Positions 47,162-56,656 are shown, numbered from the stretch's first letter. The stretch: 64,000 nt of DNA from Pseudoalteromonas sp. NBT06-2 (GCF_002276045.1 NZ_NQMR01000004.1:62001-126000); one strand, 5' to 3'. Program-made: numbers and translations. The notes: generated by a model not told the origin, from the sequence alone.

Positions 47162-48631
47162 TCACTTTATTATTTTTATCCATTGTCCAGGTAAAGGCTC
47201 CCCTCGCGGATATTGACCATTAATCAACCTCAGTTGCTGTTCCCCATAAAGTCCGATCTTTAATTGTTTTGCCAGTAGTGAAAATTTAGTTTGGTCATTG
47301 GCTTTGACATAATGAATGACTTTAGATTTTTTATTGGTATTTTGCACTCTGTGAGGTTTAAAGCTATGAATACTTTTCAAAAATAAACTATCATAATCTA
47401 CTTTTGGATCTGGGTTATTCACTTGTGAAATAATTGTATAAGCTCGTCCACCTTGAAAAATCGTTGCGACCCTTTGATCATTATCGCCATTAATACCTTC
47501 AATAATACCTGTATGTCCAACTAATCCATTTTGTTTAAAATCTTCTGAACGTTTTAAAATAATCACTTTAGTTTGGTTTCTTAAATGCTTCCCTGGAGAT
47601 ATACCTTTTAACCTCTTAGAAACACGTAATTGAATTTTTGCTGATTTGTTTTCAGGCTCAATTATGATTGATTTTCGTGTATTTTTAACTTTCCAATCCA
47701 TGGGGAATAACAGTGAAAAACCTAATTTCTCATGAATATATCTATTTTTTTCTACCGGTTGTTTTTTCAAAAGGGCACTATAATTAACACCATAGATCAT
47801 GCCTTCCGTTTTTTCTCTATATACCTGTTCATTAATATTTTTGTTATCACTCGATTGAAGTGAGCCAGCTTTAGAAATGACTTCTTTTAATCGAATATCG
47901 TTTCTTGGGTGAGTAGCAAATACACCATGATAACTTTTAGTTTTTTTTCCTTCTTCTTTAGCTCTGTAGCGGGCAAATTTTTCTTGGTCTTTAAGCACCC
48001 CAATTGTTTCAACCATAGCATGAGGATCATAACCGCTACTAAGTAAATAATCCGCACCTAAACCATCGGCTTCTAATTCCATTTCTCTACCATAGCCTTT
48101 TACAGCTGCGGTACCCAATAAATTAGTCACATCACCAATAGCTGCACTGCCAGTAGTAAATATAGATAAAACAGATAATACACTTGCACCTTTTCTGGCA
48201 GAGTCTTGTCTAACAACATGCCTGGCTGTTACATGTCCAACTTCATGTGCCAATACCGCCGCTAGTTGAGCTTCAGAATGAAGATAACTTAATAAGCCAC
48301 GATTGATATATATGTAACCTCCGGGTAAGGCAAAGGCATTGATATCTGGGGCATCTATTATTGTAAAATGGTATTCAATATCGGTCCTATGACTATTTTT
48401 TACAATCTTTTGACCTATGCTATTTACATATTCAGTGAGTTTTTTATCCTGATAAATAGGCATAGATTTTATTAATTTTTCATGCATTTCTTTACCCATT
48501 GCAATTTCAGAACTTTCAGACATCAAAACAATATCAGGAGTCCCTGTAGCAGGGTTAATTGAACAGCCTAGATTTAAAAAAAACAAAGATATGAGAATAA
48601 ACTTGATAATAAGCATAGGTGTTAATTTCAT
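47162..48631 (-). CDS. M48-family metallopeptidase lipoprotein (BepA/LoiP-like)
   Basis: A 489-residue exported zinc peptidase. The lipobox is FLNLGCS (Cys23). The zinc motif H129-E-V-G-H133 and downstream ELEADGLGADYL (third ligand Glu) are intact. The C-terminal part is not TPR as in BepA but ends with the QLRLINGQYPRGEPLPGQWIK motif shared by related M48 lipoproteins. Such proteins monitor folding or assembly of outer-membrane proteins. It is 16 bases after the lipoprotein gene and belongs to the cluster, so it may process or quality-control the system's exported parts. Confidence 0.88.
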   Translation of the reverse strand: MKLTPMLIIKFILISLFFLNLGCSINPATGTPDIVLMSESSEIAMGKEMHEKLIKSMPIYQDKKLTEYVNSIGQKIVKNSHRTDIEYHFTIIDAPDINAFALPGGYIYINRGLLSYLHSEAQLAAVLAHEVGHVTARHVVRQDSARKGASVLSVLSIFTTGSAAIGDVTNLLGTAAVKGYGREMELEADGLGADYLLSSGYDPHAMVETIGVLKDQEKFARYRAKEEGKKTKSYHGVFATHPRNDIRLKEVISKAGSLQSSDNKNINEQVYREKTEGMIYGVNYSALLKKQPVEKNRYIHEKLGFSLLFPMDWKVKNTRKSIIIEPENKSAKIQLRVSKRLKGISPGKHLRNQTKVIILKRSEDFKQNGLVGHTGIIEGINGDNDQRVATIFQGGRAYTIISQVNNPDPKVDYDSLFLKSIHSFKPHRVQNTNKKSKVIHYVKANDQTKFSLLAKQLKIGLYGEQQLRLINGQYPRGEPLPGQWIKIIK

Positions 48632-48647
48632 ATTATTTCCTCTGGGG

Positions 48648-49322
48648 TTAACCCTGCGTATTATTAAAGAAATGTTTTAATTGTACAGCCATTCCTTTAC
48701 AAGCATCAGCTTGTACTTGAGCAATAATTGGTATGGGTATCACAACTGCTGGCATATAGGATGTACCATCGGCTTCACTGCTGATTTTACCGATCAACTT
48801 TTTATTTTTATAATCCCAAATAGATGCTTCATATTCTGCTTTTTTATCCCAAGTTCCAAAGCCAAAACAACCCAACCCACCACCACCTAAACTGCAAGTA
48901 ATACTGCCACTACTGCGAGTTGTTTCGGTATTACCATCAACCCATACTATATAATGTACATTAAAATCACTGAATTTTTGTGATACTGCATCATATGTCA
49001 ATAGTCTTTGTAGATCTCGTACTCTTAAAGGTGCAGTTCTCGGTTCAAACCAGGGATATAAATTATCAACAAACGTTTGCTCAGGTATAACATTGAGTTG
49101 ATTTTTACCTTTAGCTAATATTTTACCAATACACGAAATAAGTTCGGGTTCTGTTTCGTAATCACTACTGGTTCTTCTACCTATTATAACTATTGACTCT
49201 CCTTCAACCAATTCGGTAGCTGAATGTTGAATTTCTTCAATAGTAACAGTCGTGCAACCAGCTAATACTACTAATATATAAATTAGGCTTAATACACATT
49301 TAAAAGATAGTTTAATCATCAT
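48648..49322 (-). CDS. Uncharacterised lipoprotein 1 of the envelope cluster
   Basis: A 224-residue predicted lipoprotein with lipobox VVLAGCTTV. The mature part begins with VEGESIVIIGRRTS and has a glycine-rich middle (CSLGGGGLGCFGFG) with cysteine pairs. No family was recognised. The final segment contains a PIPIIAQVQADACKGMAVQLKHF motif common to lipoproteins of unknown function. It lies upstream of the M48 gene with a spacing of 16 bases. Export to the outer membrane is likely (no Asp at +2). Confidence 0.65.
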   Translation of the reverse strand: MMIKLSFKCVLSLIYILVVLAGCTTVTIEEIQHSATELVEGESIVIIGRRTSSDYETEPELISCIGKILAKGKNQLNVIPEQTFVDNLYPWFEPRTAPLRVRDLQRLLTYDAVSQKFSDFNVHYIVWVDGNTETTRSSGSITCSLGGGGLGCFGFGTWDKKAEYEASIWDYKNKKLIGKISSEADGTSYMPAVVIPIPIIAQVQADACKGMAVQLKHFFNNTQG

Positions 49323-49419
49323 TATTACCTGTTGTATTGAGCAATTAAGTGAAAATGCTTTTACTTTATATGGTACAAATTAAGCATAGCTTCTATTATT
49401 TAAATTCACCATTTCAAGC

Positions 49420-50031
49420 TTATTTATTTGCATGTTTCTTTAACCAGTTATGTATTTCAGGTATATGACTAAATTTAAGTGTTAATCCAGCGCCTGCATC
49501 TCTAAGCGCAATAACCATCGCTTCATTAAGCGCACTTTCTTGAGATTGCATAAAAGAAGTCGGTGTTTTCCCGTATGCTGTTAAAATCCAATCAGCCAGT
49601 AACAGACCTGCATTATCATAAACCTTCATATTATATTTAATCCAAACCTCAAACATATTCAATTTTGTTTCTGCTGGAACGTTATATTGAAGTTCATCAA
49701 CATGAGGTTTGAAAAAAATATCAATTGAATAATTTTGTTTGTTTTTGATATCAGTAACACTGACAACATCAGTGAACATTGCAGGTAATACAGTATTAAA
49801 TAATTTTAATTGTGCTTCACCGACTTCAATTTCCCATTCATCTCGTTTAGTATCTTTTTCTGTATATTGGTAATCTCTAAAATCGCTGTCATAAATAACA
49901 CCTAAAGTATAAGGTAATTTATTAACAACAGGAGTTGGGAATTGCCCCTTAACCGTCAAAGTACTCTTACAGCCAGTAAAAATGACTAAAGTCACAATAA
50001 ATATCAATAGTTTTAAACTGTTAATTATCAT
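49420..50031 (-). CDS. Uncharacterised lipoprotein 2 of the envelope cluster
   Basis: A 203-residue predicted lipoprotein with lipobox VIFTGCKST. The mature part starts LTVKGQFPTPVVNKLPYTLGVIYDSDFRDYQY. A C-terminal helix shows SALNEAMVIALRDAGAGLTLKFSH. This outline resembles lipoproteins of the secretin-pilotin or SLBB-adjacent kind, but I could not assign a family. It is 33 bases downstream of the second vWA gene. Confidence 0.65.
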   Translation of the reverse strand: MIINSLKLLIFIVTLVIFTGCKSTLTVKGQFPTPVVNKLPYTLGVIYDSDFRDYQYTEKDTKRDEWEIEVGEAQLKLFNTVLPAMFTDVVSVTDIKNKQNYSIDIFFKPHVDELQYNVPAETKLNMFEVWIKYNMKVYDNAGLLLADWILTAYGKTPTSFMQSQESALNEAMVIALRDAGAGLTLKFSHIPEIHNWLKKHANK

Positions 50032-50064
50032 TTATTTATCCTTTTAAAATAAAATTTAGTGATA

Positions 50065-51069
50065 TTACTTAATTTTATAATCATTTAAACCAACAAAGGT
50101 ACCACCATTTCTATATGTTAATTCTCTCATCAAAGTGGCAAATCGAATTCCAGTCGTTTGCAAATGGCTTGGTCTCATAAATTGAACAGGAAAACCAACA
50201 GCATGTATTCTTACAAGTCTTTCATTATTTTTGTTTACTTTATTAATACGCTCAATTGTATTGAGTACTGTTTGTATGGAGCGACCTGAAAACTCATCAC
50301 CCATAACATATAAGCTAATTCTTTTATCTTGGCTAAAAAAGGTACTAATTGCTTTTTGAATGCCCTCTACGGGGCTACTATTACTAAAAGGATTCCAAGT
50401 TCTTAAGCGTTTTATAATCGCCTCCCTGCGACCTGGAGTATCCGGAATCCATTTTCTACGATAATTTGTAAACATATACTTGCCCATATCATTCATAATT
50501 TGAATGCCTTTTACTTCAGGGTAAATGTCTAAAGTCGCTATTATTTCCTCTAACAATCTCTGCCATCCATAATTATACATACTGCCTGAAGTATCTATAA
50601 TGAAAATAAGATACTCACTATCTACTGGGATCCCTCCAATCAGGTTATTTTTATTTTGATAATTAGCGCCTAGTAAACGTGTCATTTCATCAGAAAGAGA
50701 CTGTAGTGCAATAGCAAGTTTTCCCTTCTCTTTTTGCATATAGGTAGCAGCTTTTGCAGTTTGTGCAAATTGTGCTTGGATTGTGGCTAATTTTGTTCTT
50801 AAAATGGCAATACGTTTTTTTTCACTATCAATTTGTTCATGCTTTGCCGTTAAATTTCTATTGAAAATCGTTGTTTCACCTCTTATAGTAAATAAAATTT
50901 TTTGTAAGTTTTCAACTTGAGCATCTAAATTAATTGCCGATTTTTCCAGCACAATAGGCTGTACAGTTTTAGTAATCATTAATAGTAAAATTATGGCACC
51001 AAAGCCACAACAAATTACATCTAAAAAAGCAATGCTTGACTCTTGTTGTATCCTTTTATTTCTTGCCAT
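50065..51069 (-). CDS. Membrane-anchored von Willebrand A protein (B)
   Basis: A 334-residue protein with one N-terminal membrane helix (residues about 13-33, AFLDVICCGFGAIILLLMI). Coiled coil runs from about 45 to 130. A vWA domain (about 150-330) has metal-site residues Asp159-x-Ser161-x-Ser163 (DTSGS) and a second Asp in YVMGDEF; the Thr position is unclear (NSSPVEG). The anchor contains Asp17 and the Cys20-Cys21-Gly-Phe-Gly-Ala motif that also occurs in the neighbouring vWA protein. The Asp inside a membrane anchor beside a MotA/ExbB channel recalls ExbD or MotB. That parallel is inference. Confidence 0.82.
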   Translation of the reverse strand: MARNKRIQQESSIAFLDVICCGFGAIILLLMITKTVQPIVLEKSAINLDAQVENLQKILFTIRGETTIFNRNLTAKHEQIDSEKKRIAILRTKLATIQAQFAQTAKAATYMQKEKGKLAIALQSLSDEMTRLLGANYQNKNNLIGGIPVDSEYLIFIIDTSGSMYNYGWQRLLEEIIATLDIYPEVKGIQIMNDMGKYMFTNYRRKWIPDTPGRREAIIKRLRTWNPFSNSSPVEGIQKAISTFFSQDKRISLYVMGDEFSGRSIQTVLNTIERINKVNKNNERLVRIHAVGFPVQFMRPSHLQTTGIRFATLMRELTYRNGGTFVGLNDYKIK

Positions 51070-51078
51070 ATAGGACTC

Positions 51079-52158
51079 CTAAGGCCAATCACTTGAAGGA
51101 CTCATAAATGAGCCAGATGTATACTGTGCAAGTTTCCAAAAAGCAGATGCTGCCATAGGATCACCTTCCATAGGCCATAACAAAATATTTACGGGGATCC
51201 CTTCAGGCAGACTATTTACAGCTTTTTCAAATAATATTTCTCTTTGAGGACCTGTAATTGTTGTTGCCTTATTGTTACTTTCATTACCTTGAGTGGGTAA
51301 ACCATCAGTGATTAATAAAATATTATCGGGTAGAGGATCTAAATAGTTTACTGATTGAAATGCTTTTTCTAAATTTGTTCCACCGTTAGGGATTATCATT
51401 CTTAAGTTTTGAATACTTGAATTGAGTGTTTCTCGATCTGAAATATAATGCCATTTATGAATACTTTCCTTAAAGGCGGCAGATACTTCTGTATTAAATC
51501 CATAAATTTGATATTGGCTTTGAACGGGAAATTTCGCAATTAACCATTCTACTGAGAGTATAGCCCGAGTCCATTTTGCAGATGACCTTTTTAGCTCATC
51601 AGGAACGTATTTTTTTCGGATTATATTTACAATTGAGTTGTCTAACATGCTCGCTGATTTATCTAATAAAATTAAGGTTCTTGCGCCACTGAGTTTCAGT
51701 CCTGTTAAATACTGTCTATTACCTTGTCCTGCAAAATCTCTTGCGTCATTGGCTTTTGCTTGTTCATCCTCTAGCTTTTCTTTTTCTAACATCAGAGTTT
51801 TAATCTTGTGTTTTAAGTCTAAAATTTGCTGATCATCATCTGGCATATCAAGTTGAGTGATTTTATTATTTATTGCATCAATTTCATCATTTATCCTTCG
51901 TGCTAAACCGCTTGTTTCAACCAGTGCTTGATCTAATGTTGATATCGTATTTTTTAATTTAACTAAGTGTTTATCGCCCTCTAAAATTTCTTCTTCTAAT
52001 AAATTAACTTCAGCTTTTAGTGTATTATTTTGTGCATCTACAACGGTATCAACATCATGCTTTATAATTAAAAATACCAATATTACAGCACCAAATCCGC
52101 AAGACATGATGTCAAGAAATGATAAGCTAAAAGTTGTAAATTGGCGCTTTTTTGACAT
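51079..52158 (-). CDS. Membrane-anchored von Willebrand A protein (A)
   Basis: A 359-residue protein with an N-terminal membrane helix (about 12-33, SFLDIMSCGFGAVILVFLII), a long coiled coil (about 42-140), and a vWA domain (about 157-355). The metal-site residues are intact: Asp166-x-Ser168-x-Ser170 (DKSAS), Thr in GGTNLEKAF, and Asp in LLITDGLPTQG. The anchor carries Asp16 and the Cys20-Gly-Phe-Gly-Ala motif. It is nine bases from its paralogue, which is about half similar in plan. Both periplasmic vWA domains could bind a partner through the metal site. Confidence 0.87.
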   Translation of the reverse strand: MSKKRQFTTFSLSFLDIMSCGFGAVILVFLIIKHDVDTVVDAQNNTLKAEVNLLEEEILEGDKHLVKLKNTISTLDQALVETSGLARRINDEIDAINNKITQLDMPDDDQQILDLKHKIKTLMLEKEKLEDEQAKANDARDFAGQGNRQYLTGLKLSGARTLILLDKSASMLDNSIVNIIRKKYVPDELKRSSAKWTRAILSVEWLIAKFPVQSQYQIYGFNTEVSAAFKESIHKWHYISDRETLNSSIQNLRMIIPNGGTNLEKAFQSVNYLDPLPDNILLITDGLPTQGNESNNKATTITGPQREILFEKAVNSLPEGIPVNILLWPMEGDPMAASAFWKLAQYTSGSFMSPSSDWP

Positions 52159-52162
52159 AAAC

Positions 52163-53449
52163 TTAAAACTCCTTATCTAAGAAAATCACTTTCAAATTTA
52201 GTTTGTCTAAATTCGAAATCGTATCACCACAATTTAAAAGTATCGTTTGTGAGATGTGTGATTTATTGACTACTATTGGAATATCCTTTAATAAGGTAAG
52301 TAATACATTTTTCTTGTTTGGGACTAGAGCAATAAAAGATGACTTTGTTTGCTTTCGACTAAATGGGTGAACACCGTTTTGAGTTTCATTTAAATATATC
52401 GTTGCATTTTTAAATGCAACGCAAAATTGGTTACATAAAATATGAGTTGGGGTATCATAATTTTTTTCATTGTTCCTTTTATAATCTTTTAATATTGGGA
52501 TTTTATCAAGTAAACATATTCCTGTTTGTTTATTTATGAATGGTAGATACTGTTTAATTAAGTAATAAGTTGGAGTTATTGGCAGTAAATTACATTCATG
52601 TTTGTATGATGTGTTAGAAATTAAATTATATAGTTTTGTTGTAAGATATATTGATTGATTTTGTGAGGCACTTTCGAATAAAGTGGCAAAAAATTCAGTT
52701 GTTTTATCTATCAAATCTAGTCGTTCTATTTTAATTGATTTCTCATTTATCAAAATATTCTGATCTTCTATTAAGCCTGTATTTGATAATTGGTATAAGA
52801 TTTTATATATTTGATCAAACAACGCTTGTTCTGTGAGTGCGCTGTGTAAAGCATCAAATCGTAAATGTTTTATAAATATTTGATTACACCAATTTGAAAT
52901 ATATGAGACTAGTTCTAAAAAACCTGATTCAGGGAAAGTTTTGTTGCCGGTTAATTCAATAGATTGATTTATCGTAAGCAGAGACAAACTTGAGTTGTGT
53001 AATCCTAATTGGCCAACACCATACTCTCCTTTAAAATCAACTTTTACTATATTGAAAACATCATGATTTATGATTGTTAATGTATGTAATTTACAACTTG
53101 TTGCTAATCCTAAAAGTAAAGCTAATTGTTGTTCTTTATAATAAGAAGGAACCATAAAAACAACCTGAGTATTATCTTTGTAATTTTTAGTGATCTCAGA
53201 TAGTTGCAGGTAAACTAAGTCAGCAAAATGTCTAACATTTTTATTATGGCTGTTTATTTTTTCATAACCCAAACGCTGCCAATAATGAGAGTAAAAGTCA
53301 TCTGGAGATATCTTAATATTAGATAGCGCTTTATCGCCAAATACTACCTGATCTTTTTCAATATGTGCATATGCGCATTGTTCGAAACTATATTCACCGT
53401 CATGCACTGTAATTTGAAAATCATTAATTTCAATCACAATTAGATTCAT
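52163..53449 (-). CDS. Degenerate actin/Hsp70-like (ASKHA) protein of the envelope cluster
   Basis: A 428-residue protein without signal peptide, so probably cytoplasmic. It has the general pattern of actin-like ATPases: a first strand pair (NLIVIEINDFQITVHDG), FGDKALSNIKISPDDFYSHYWQRL as in Hsp70-like proteins, a second phosphate-like segment VGQLGLHNSSLSLLTI, and a third strand set around ICLLDKIPI. The glycines that hold the nucleotide phosphates are largely missing, so ATP binding is doubtful. Position between the channel gene and the two vWA genes suggests it is a cytoplasmic adaptor for them. Family placement is uncertain. Confidence 0.5.
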   Translation of the reverse strand: MNLIVIEINDFQITVHDGEYSFEQCAYAHIEKDQVVFGDKALSNIKISPDDFYSHYWQRLGYEKINSHNKNVRHFADLVYLQLSEITKNYKDNTQVVFMVPSYYKEQQLALLLGLATSCKLHTLTIINHDVFNIVKVDFKGEYGVGQLGLHNSSLSLLTINQSIELTGNKTFPESGFLELVSYISNWCNQIFIKHLRFDALHSALTEQALFDQIYKILYQLSNTGLIEDQNILINEKSIKIERLDLIDKTTEFFATLFESASQNQSIYLTTKLYNLISNTSYKHECNLLPITPTYYLIKQYLPFINKQTGICLLDKIPILKDYKRNNEKNYDTPTHILCNQFCVAFKNATIYLNETQNGVHPFSRKQTKSSFIALVPNKKNVLLTLLKDIPIVVNKSHISQTILLNCGDTISNLDKLNLKVIFLDKEF

Positions 53450-54262
53450 TTAAATCTCCCCAGAGCCTTCGGTTTTTAAGTGATTTAATAAATTCTCATC
53501 GCAATAGTCTTGGGTATTTTGCACATGTCTTTCTTGAAATAGCTGAAGCTGGTGAGTAAAAAACATGATAAAAATACTAATAATTAGTGCAATAAATGTT
53601 GAATTAAAAGCAACACCCAAACTGTTAGTTACACCTATAATATCACCTTCTACGGCTTTGTGAGCTTGACCTAGCGCTTCGCCTATCCCTCGTACAGTTC
53701 CAATAAAACCAATAGAGGGAATAGCCCAAGATATATACCTGATCATTGCTAATTCGCTGTCTAATCGGTCCGCTTCAGAATCACAGGTATCTTTTATAGC
53801 TGTTGCCACAGCTGCTATATTTTCTGTCGCAATAAAACGTTTAAGTGCTACTAATATTGTTCTAGGCAATAATAATATTTGTTTGTCTTTTGGTAAGTTC
53901 TGAATTGGTCGGCACAAACTGTTTGCATCTTCAGGTAAAACCTTGGTGCCTTGCTGTATATTTAAAACAGACAAATGCAACATCGAGGTTTCATGAACGG
54001 TTGTTTTGGCTTTATATGCCATTATCATTAAAACCCAAAACATTAATATAAAACATGTTTCTTGTTCATAATCTTTTAATACAATATAGAGTGATCTTTG
54101 AGTGCTAATTTCACTCCCCGCTTTTTGTTGCGCTTCTTGTTGTTGTAAAAGTACTTCTGCGTTGGGTCTAATGACAGCAACATAAACAGCATGCACTATC
54201 AGTATTGAAATTAATAAAGAAAATATTTGGTATATAAATTCACTGCCAGAACTTCTTTTCAT
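53450..54262 (-). CDS. MotA/TolQ/ExbB-type proton channel protein
   Basis: A 270-residue inner-membrane protein. I start at the ATG at 54262, with AAAAGGAAATTC in front, over a TTG 24 bases upstream. TM helices lie near 8-30, 65-85, 170-200 and 215-240. The family core is present: SIGFIGTVRGIGEALGQA and GVTNSLGVAFNSTFIALIISIFIMFF, matching the GLLGTVxGM and ALxTTAxGL segments of ExbB/TolQ. Such proteins form pentameric channels that couple proton flow to partners. No separate ExbD gene is adjacent; the vWA proteins may take that place. Confidence 0.85.
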   Translation of the reverse strand: MKRSSGSEFIYQIFSLLISILIVHAVYVAVIRPNAEVLLQQQEAQQKAGSEISTQRSLYIVLKDYEQETCFILMFWVLMIMAYKAKTTVHETSMLHLSVLNIQQGTKVLPEDANSLCRPIQNLPKDKQILLLPRTILVALKRFIATENIAAVATAIKDTCDSEADRLDSELAMIRYISWAIPSIGFIGTVRGIGEALGQAHKAVEGDIIGVTNSLGVAFNSTFIALIISIFIMFFTHQLQLFQERHVQNTQDYCDENLLNHLKTEGSGEI

Positions 54263-54275
54263 TATGAATTTCCTT

Positions 54276-54551
54276 TTAAATATCAATGGGAAACGGAACA
54301 GATAAGTCTTCAGAAATAGACTCTGTTGGTATGAACTTTTGATCTTTTTTCGTTTTTTGTACTTTATTTTTATCGATTATATTTTCTATTTTAGATAAGC
54401 TAAAAACCCGCTTAGGCTTTTGAGTGATTAACTCTATAGCGCTGCTTATTTTTTTTACTTGTTTATTTGAAATACGATTATCTGTGTTTTCATTAGATAA
54501 ACTTGATGTTGTTAAAAGTGATAACAAACAAATGCTCAGTTTCATAATCAT
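54276..54551 (-). CDS. Small exported protein between SUMF1 and channel genes
   Basis: A 91-residue protein with an N-terminal signal peptide (about 1-19, LLTTSSLS), very polar lysine-rich middle (KKISSAIELITQKPKRVFSLSK), and a C-terminal SVPFPIDI. No family recognised. It is 11 bases after the PEGA/SUMF1 gene and 13 bases before the channel gene. The tight spacing on both sides supports it being real and part of the operon. Confidence 0.6.
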   Translation of the reverse strand: MIMKLSICLLSLLTTSSLSNENTDNRISNKQVKKISSAIELITQKPKRVFSLSKIENIIDKNKVQKTKKDQKFIPTESISEDLSVPFPIDI

Positions 54552-54562
54552 AAACTAACCTC

Positions 54563-56656
54563 TTAATTTGCATACTTAGCAATTCTAAAGCCAAGATCTT
54601 GCCTCTTACTATTGCCATAATCTCTAAATGAAAGCCTTAATTCAGTTCTTGTTCCATGTGCCCAACTGGAACCTCTAATCACATGATAATCTCCAGTAAG
54701 TGGCCCCATAGGGTCAACTTGTATTTTTGAAGACAATCCGGTTTGTATTTCATAGAGATCATGACTCCATTCAGCGACATTACCGGATAAATCATATATC
54801 CCTTTTTTATTTTTATTAAATGACGCAACTGGTGCGGATACAGGATAGTTGTCATTATATTTAGCTTGTACATTCCCTAAAATAGCTGCTCCTGAAATGT
54901 CAGCAAAGTTCCCTGATTTTTTAGTGGGAGGTAAAGAATCTCCCCATGGGTATTTCAACATTTGGTCATCGATAAATCTTGAGGACCAAATCCATTCAGC
55001 TTCTGTTGGTAACCTATAACCTTTTGCTTTTTCATCAAATGAAATCAGTTTATTATCTTTTATGTTATATACATTTTTTAGTTTTTCTTTTAATGAAAGC
55101 CAATTACAAAATAAAGCTGCTTGTATCCAAGTTATATTTACAACTGGTTGGTCAATACCATTTAAACTTTTTCCTTTTACATGGCCTGATGAATGCTCAC
55201 TTTCAAATTGTTTAAATTGTTTGTTGGTCACTTCTGTAAAACCTAAATAAAAAGGGCGAGATAAACTTAAAGTACGTTTAATTTCGTTTGCTCTGCGGCC
55301 TTGTTCGCGGCGAGATGCTCCAGCATAAAATATTTTTTTAGGTTTAAATAATTTTAATTTCCCACCCGATGGATCTGAAATAATAGACTTCATATTATCC
55401 CATTTAGCTTGTTCTAAAGTTTTAAGTTTGATGTTAAAAGTTTGTGCTAATGTTGCGTTTGGCAGTATGTTTTTCTGATAAGTGACATATCCTGACTTTT
55501 CAATTTTTATATTTTGTTGCTTAACTGATAGCGTCAGATCTTGAGAAGCTCGCCCCATAAATATATCATTTATATAAATTAAAGCATCTGAAGGGGTTAC
55601 TTTAAATTTAACTTCTCCAAGAATAGGTGATAGTGTGATATTTCTTATTACTTTAGTACCTGAACCTACTTTCAACTTTTGATTTTGTTGTTGATAACCT
55701 TCTTTAAATATCAATAATGAAGCACTTATATCCGGAAGTACATGCGCTATTATAGGTGTTGTGCCAAGAAACTCTTCACCAAACGTAACACTCGCACCAC
55801 TAGGTTTGCTTGTGATCTGTAATTCACCTAATAACTTTTCAAGATGGATGTCAGAAATGGTTTGTTTTGTTAATGCTATTACATCAACATCCCTTTCAAC
55901 ATGTTGATAACCTTGCTTTTTAAATATGAGTGAGTGAGTACCTTCTAGTAAATCAAGAGTAATCGGGGTTTTACCTAAAAGCTTACCATTTTCGATGATC
56001 TGAACCGCAGAAGGGCTTGAATCGAATGAAATACTAGCCCAAGCAGGGGAGAGTGCAATTGACAGTTTTTGTAGTTGCTGTTTTCCTTTAATAGATAACC
56101 TGGTTTTAAAATCGAAAAATTTATCTGATGACACTAACAGTGTATGCTCACCTGCTGAAATATTTGAGATAACCCCATTTTTAATATTGACTGGTTCTGA
56201 GTCAATTTTGACTTTTATTTTTACATTTGGATTGACTATTAATTGAAGATCACCAGGCAATTTTAAAAACTTAAAATTAAACTCCTGATTTTGCTTTTGT
56301 GTTACTTCAAAACTTTTATTCAATGGATAATAACCTGCTTTGTCAGATTTAAGGGTATAGTTGCCAGGAAGGAGCAAGTAATAATCCGACATTTTAAAAT
56401 GAAATCCTCCTTCTAAACTGATTTTATTATATTCAGGGCTCGTTTTGAATGTGACTGATTTTGCCGTAAAAACATAAAGTAATGCGATAAAGCTCACACA
56501 CAATAAAGCTGTTAATATGATATATTTTCCTTTTAATTGAACTTTTTTATCTATGACCGTTTCATTTGCAGGAACGAATTTTAAAGGTTCAATAATATTT
56601 TCTATTTGATAATTGCTCTGTTGTTCGTTATTATTTTTATTCATACCATCACCCAT
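54563..56656 (-). CDS. PEGA-repeat and SUMF1-domain membrane protein
   Basis: A 697-residue protein with one TM helix (about 47-67, IILTALLCVSFIALLYVF). Periplasmic part: about four to five PEGA domains (about 75-420) with repeated GDLQLIV, FGEEFLGTTPI, GKLLGKTPITLDLLEG and similar loops. A C-terminal sulfatase-modifying-factor domain follows (about 440-697), with YRLPTEAEWIWSSRF, YDLSGNVAEWSHDLY and VIRGSSWAHGTRTELRLSFRD. The two catalytic cysteines of true formylglycine-generating enzymes are absent (no Cys after RGSSW), so this domain is probably a binding module. The start overlaps the TPR gene stop by eight bases. Confidence 0.85.
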   Translation of the reverse strand: MGDGMNKNNNEQQSNYQIENIIEPLKFVPANETVIDKKVQLKGKYIILTALLCVSFIALLYVFTAKSVTFKTSPEYNKISLEGGFHFKMSDYYLLLPGNYTLKSDKAGYYPLNKSFEVTQKQNQEFNFKFLKLPGDLQLIVNPNVKIKVKIDSEPVNIKNGVISNISAGEHTLLVSSDKFFDFKTRLSIKGKQQLQKLSIALSPAWASISFDSSPSAVQIIENGKLLGKTPITLDLLEGTHSLIFKKQGYQHVERDVDVIALTKQTISDIHLEKLLGELQITSKPSGASVTFGEEFLGTTPIIAHVLPDISASLLIFKEGYQQQNQKLKVGSGTKVIRNITLSPILGEVKFKVTPSDALIYINDIFMGRASQDLTLSVKQQNIKIEKSGYVTYQKNILPNATLAQTFNIKLKTLEQAKWDNMKSIISDPSGGKLKLFKPKKIFYAGASRREQGRRANEIKRTLSLSRPFYLGFTEVTNKQFKQFESEHSSGHVKGKSLNGIDQPVVNITWIQAALFCNWLSLKEKLKNVYNIKDNKLISFDEKAKGYRLPTEAEWIWSSRFIDDQMLKYPWGDSLPPTKKSGNFADISGAAILGNVQAKYNDNYPVSAPVASFNKNKKGIYDLSGNVAEWSHDLYEIQTGLSSKIQVDPMGPLTGDYHVIRGSSWAHGTRTELRLSFRDYGNSKRQDLGFRIAKYAN

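Noticed and set aside
54262..54286. A TTG start for the channel gene, overlapping the small exported protein gene
   Set aside because: The ATG at 54262 has a clear ribosome-binding site, and the TTG has none.
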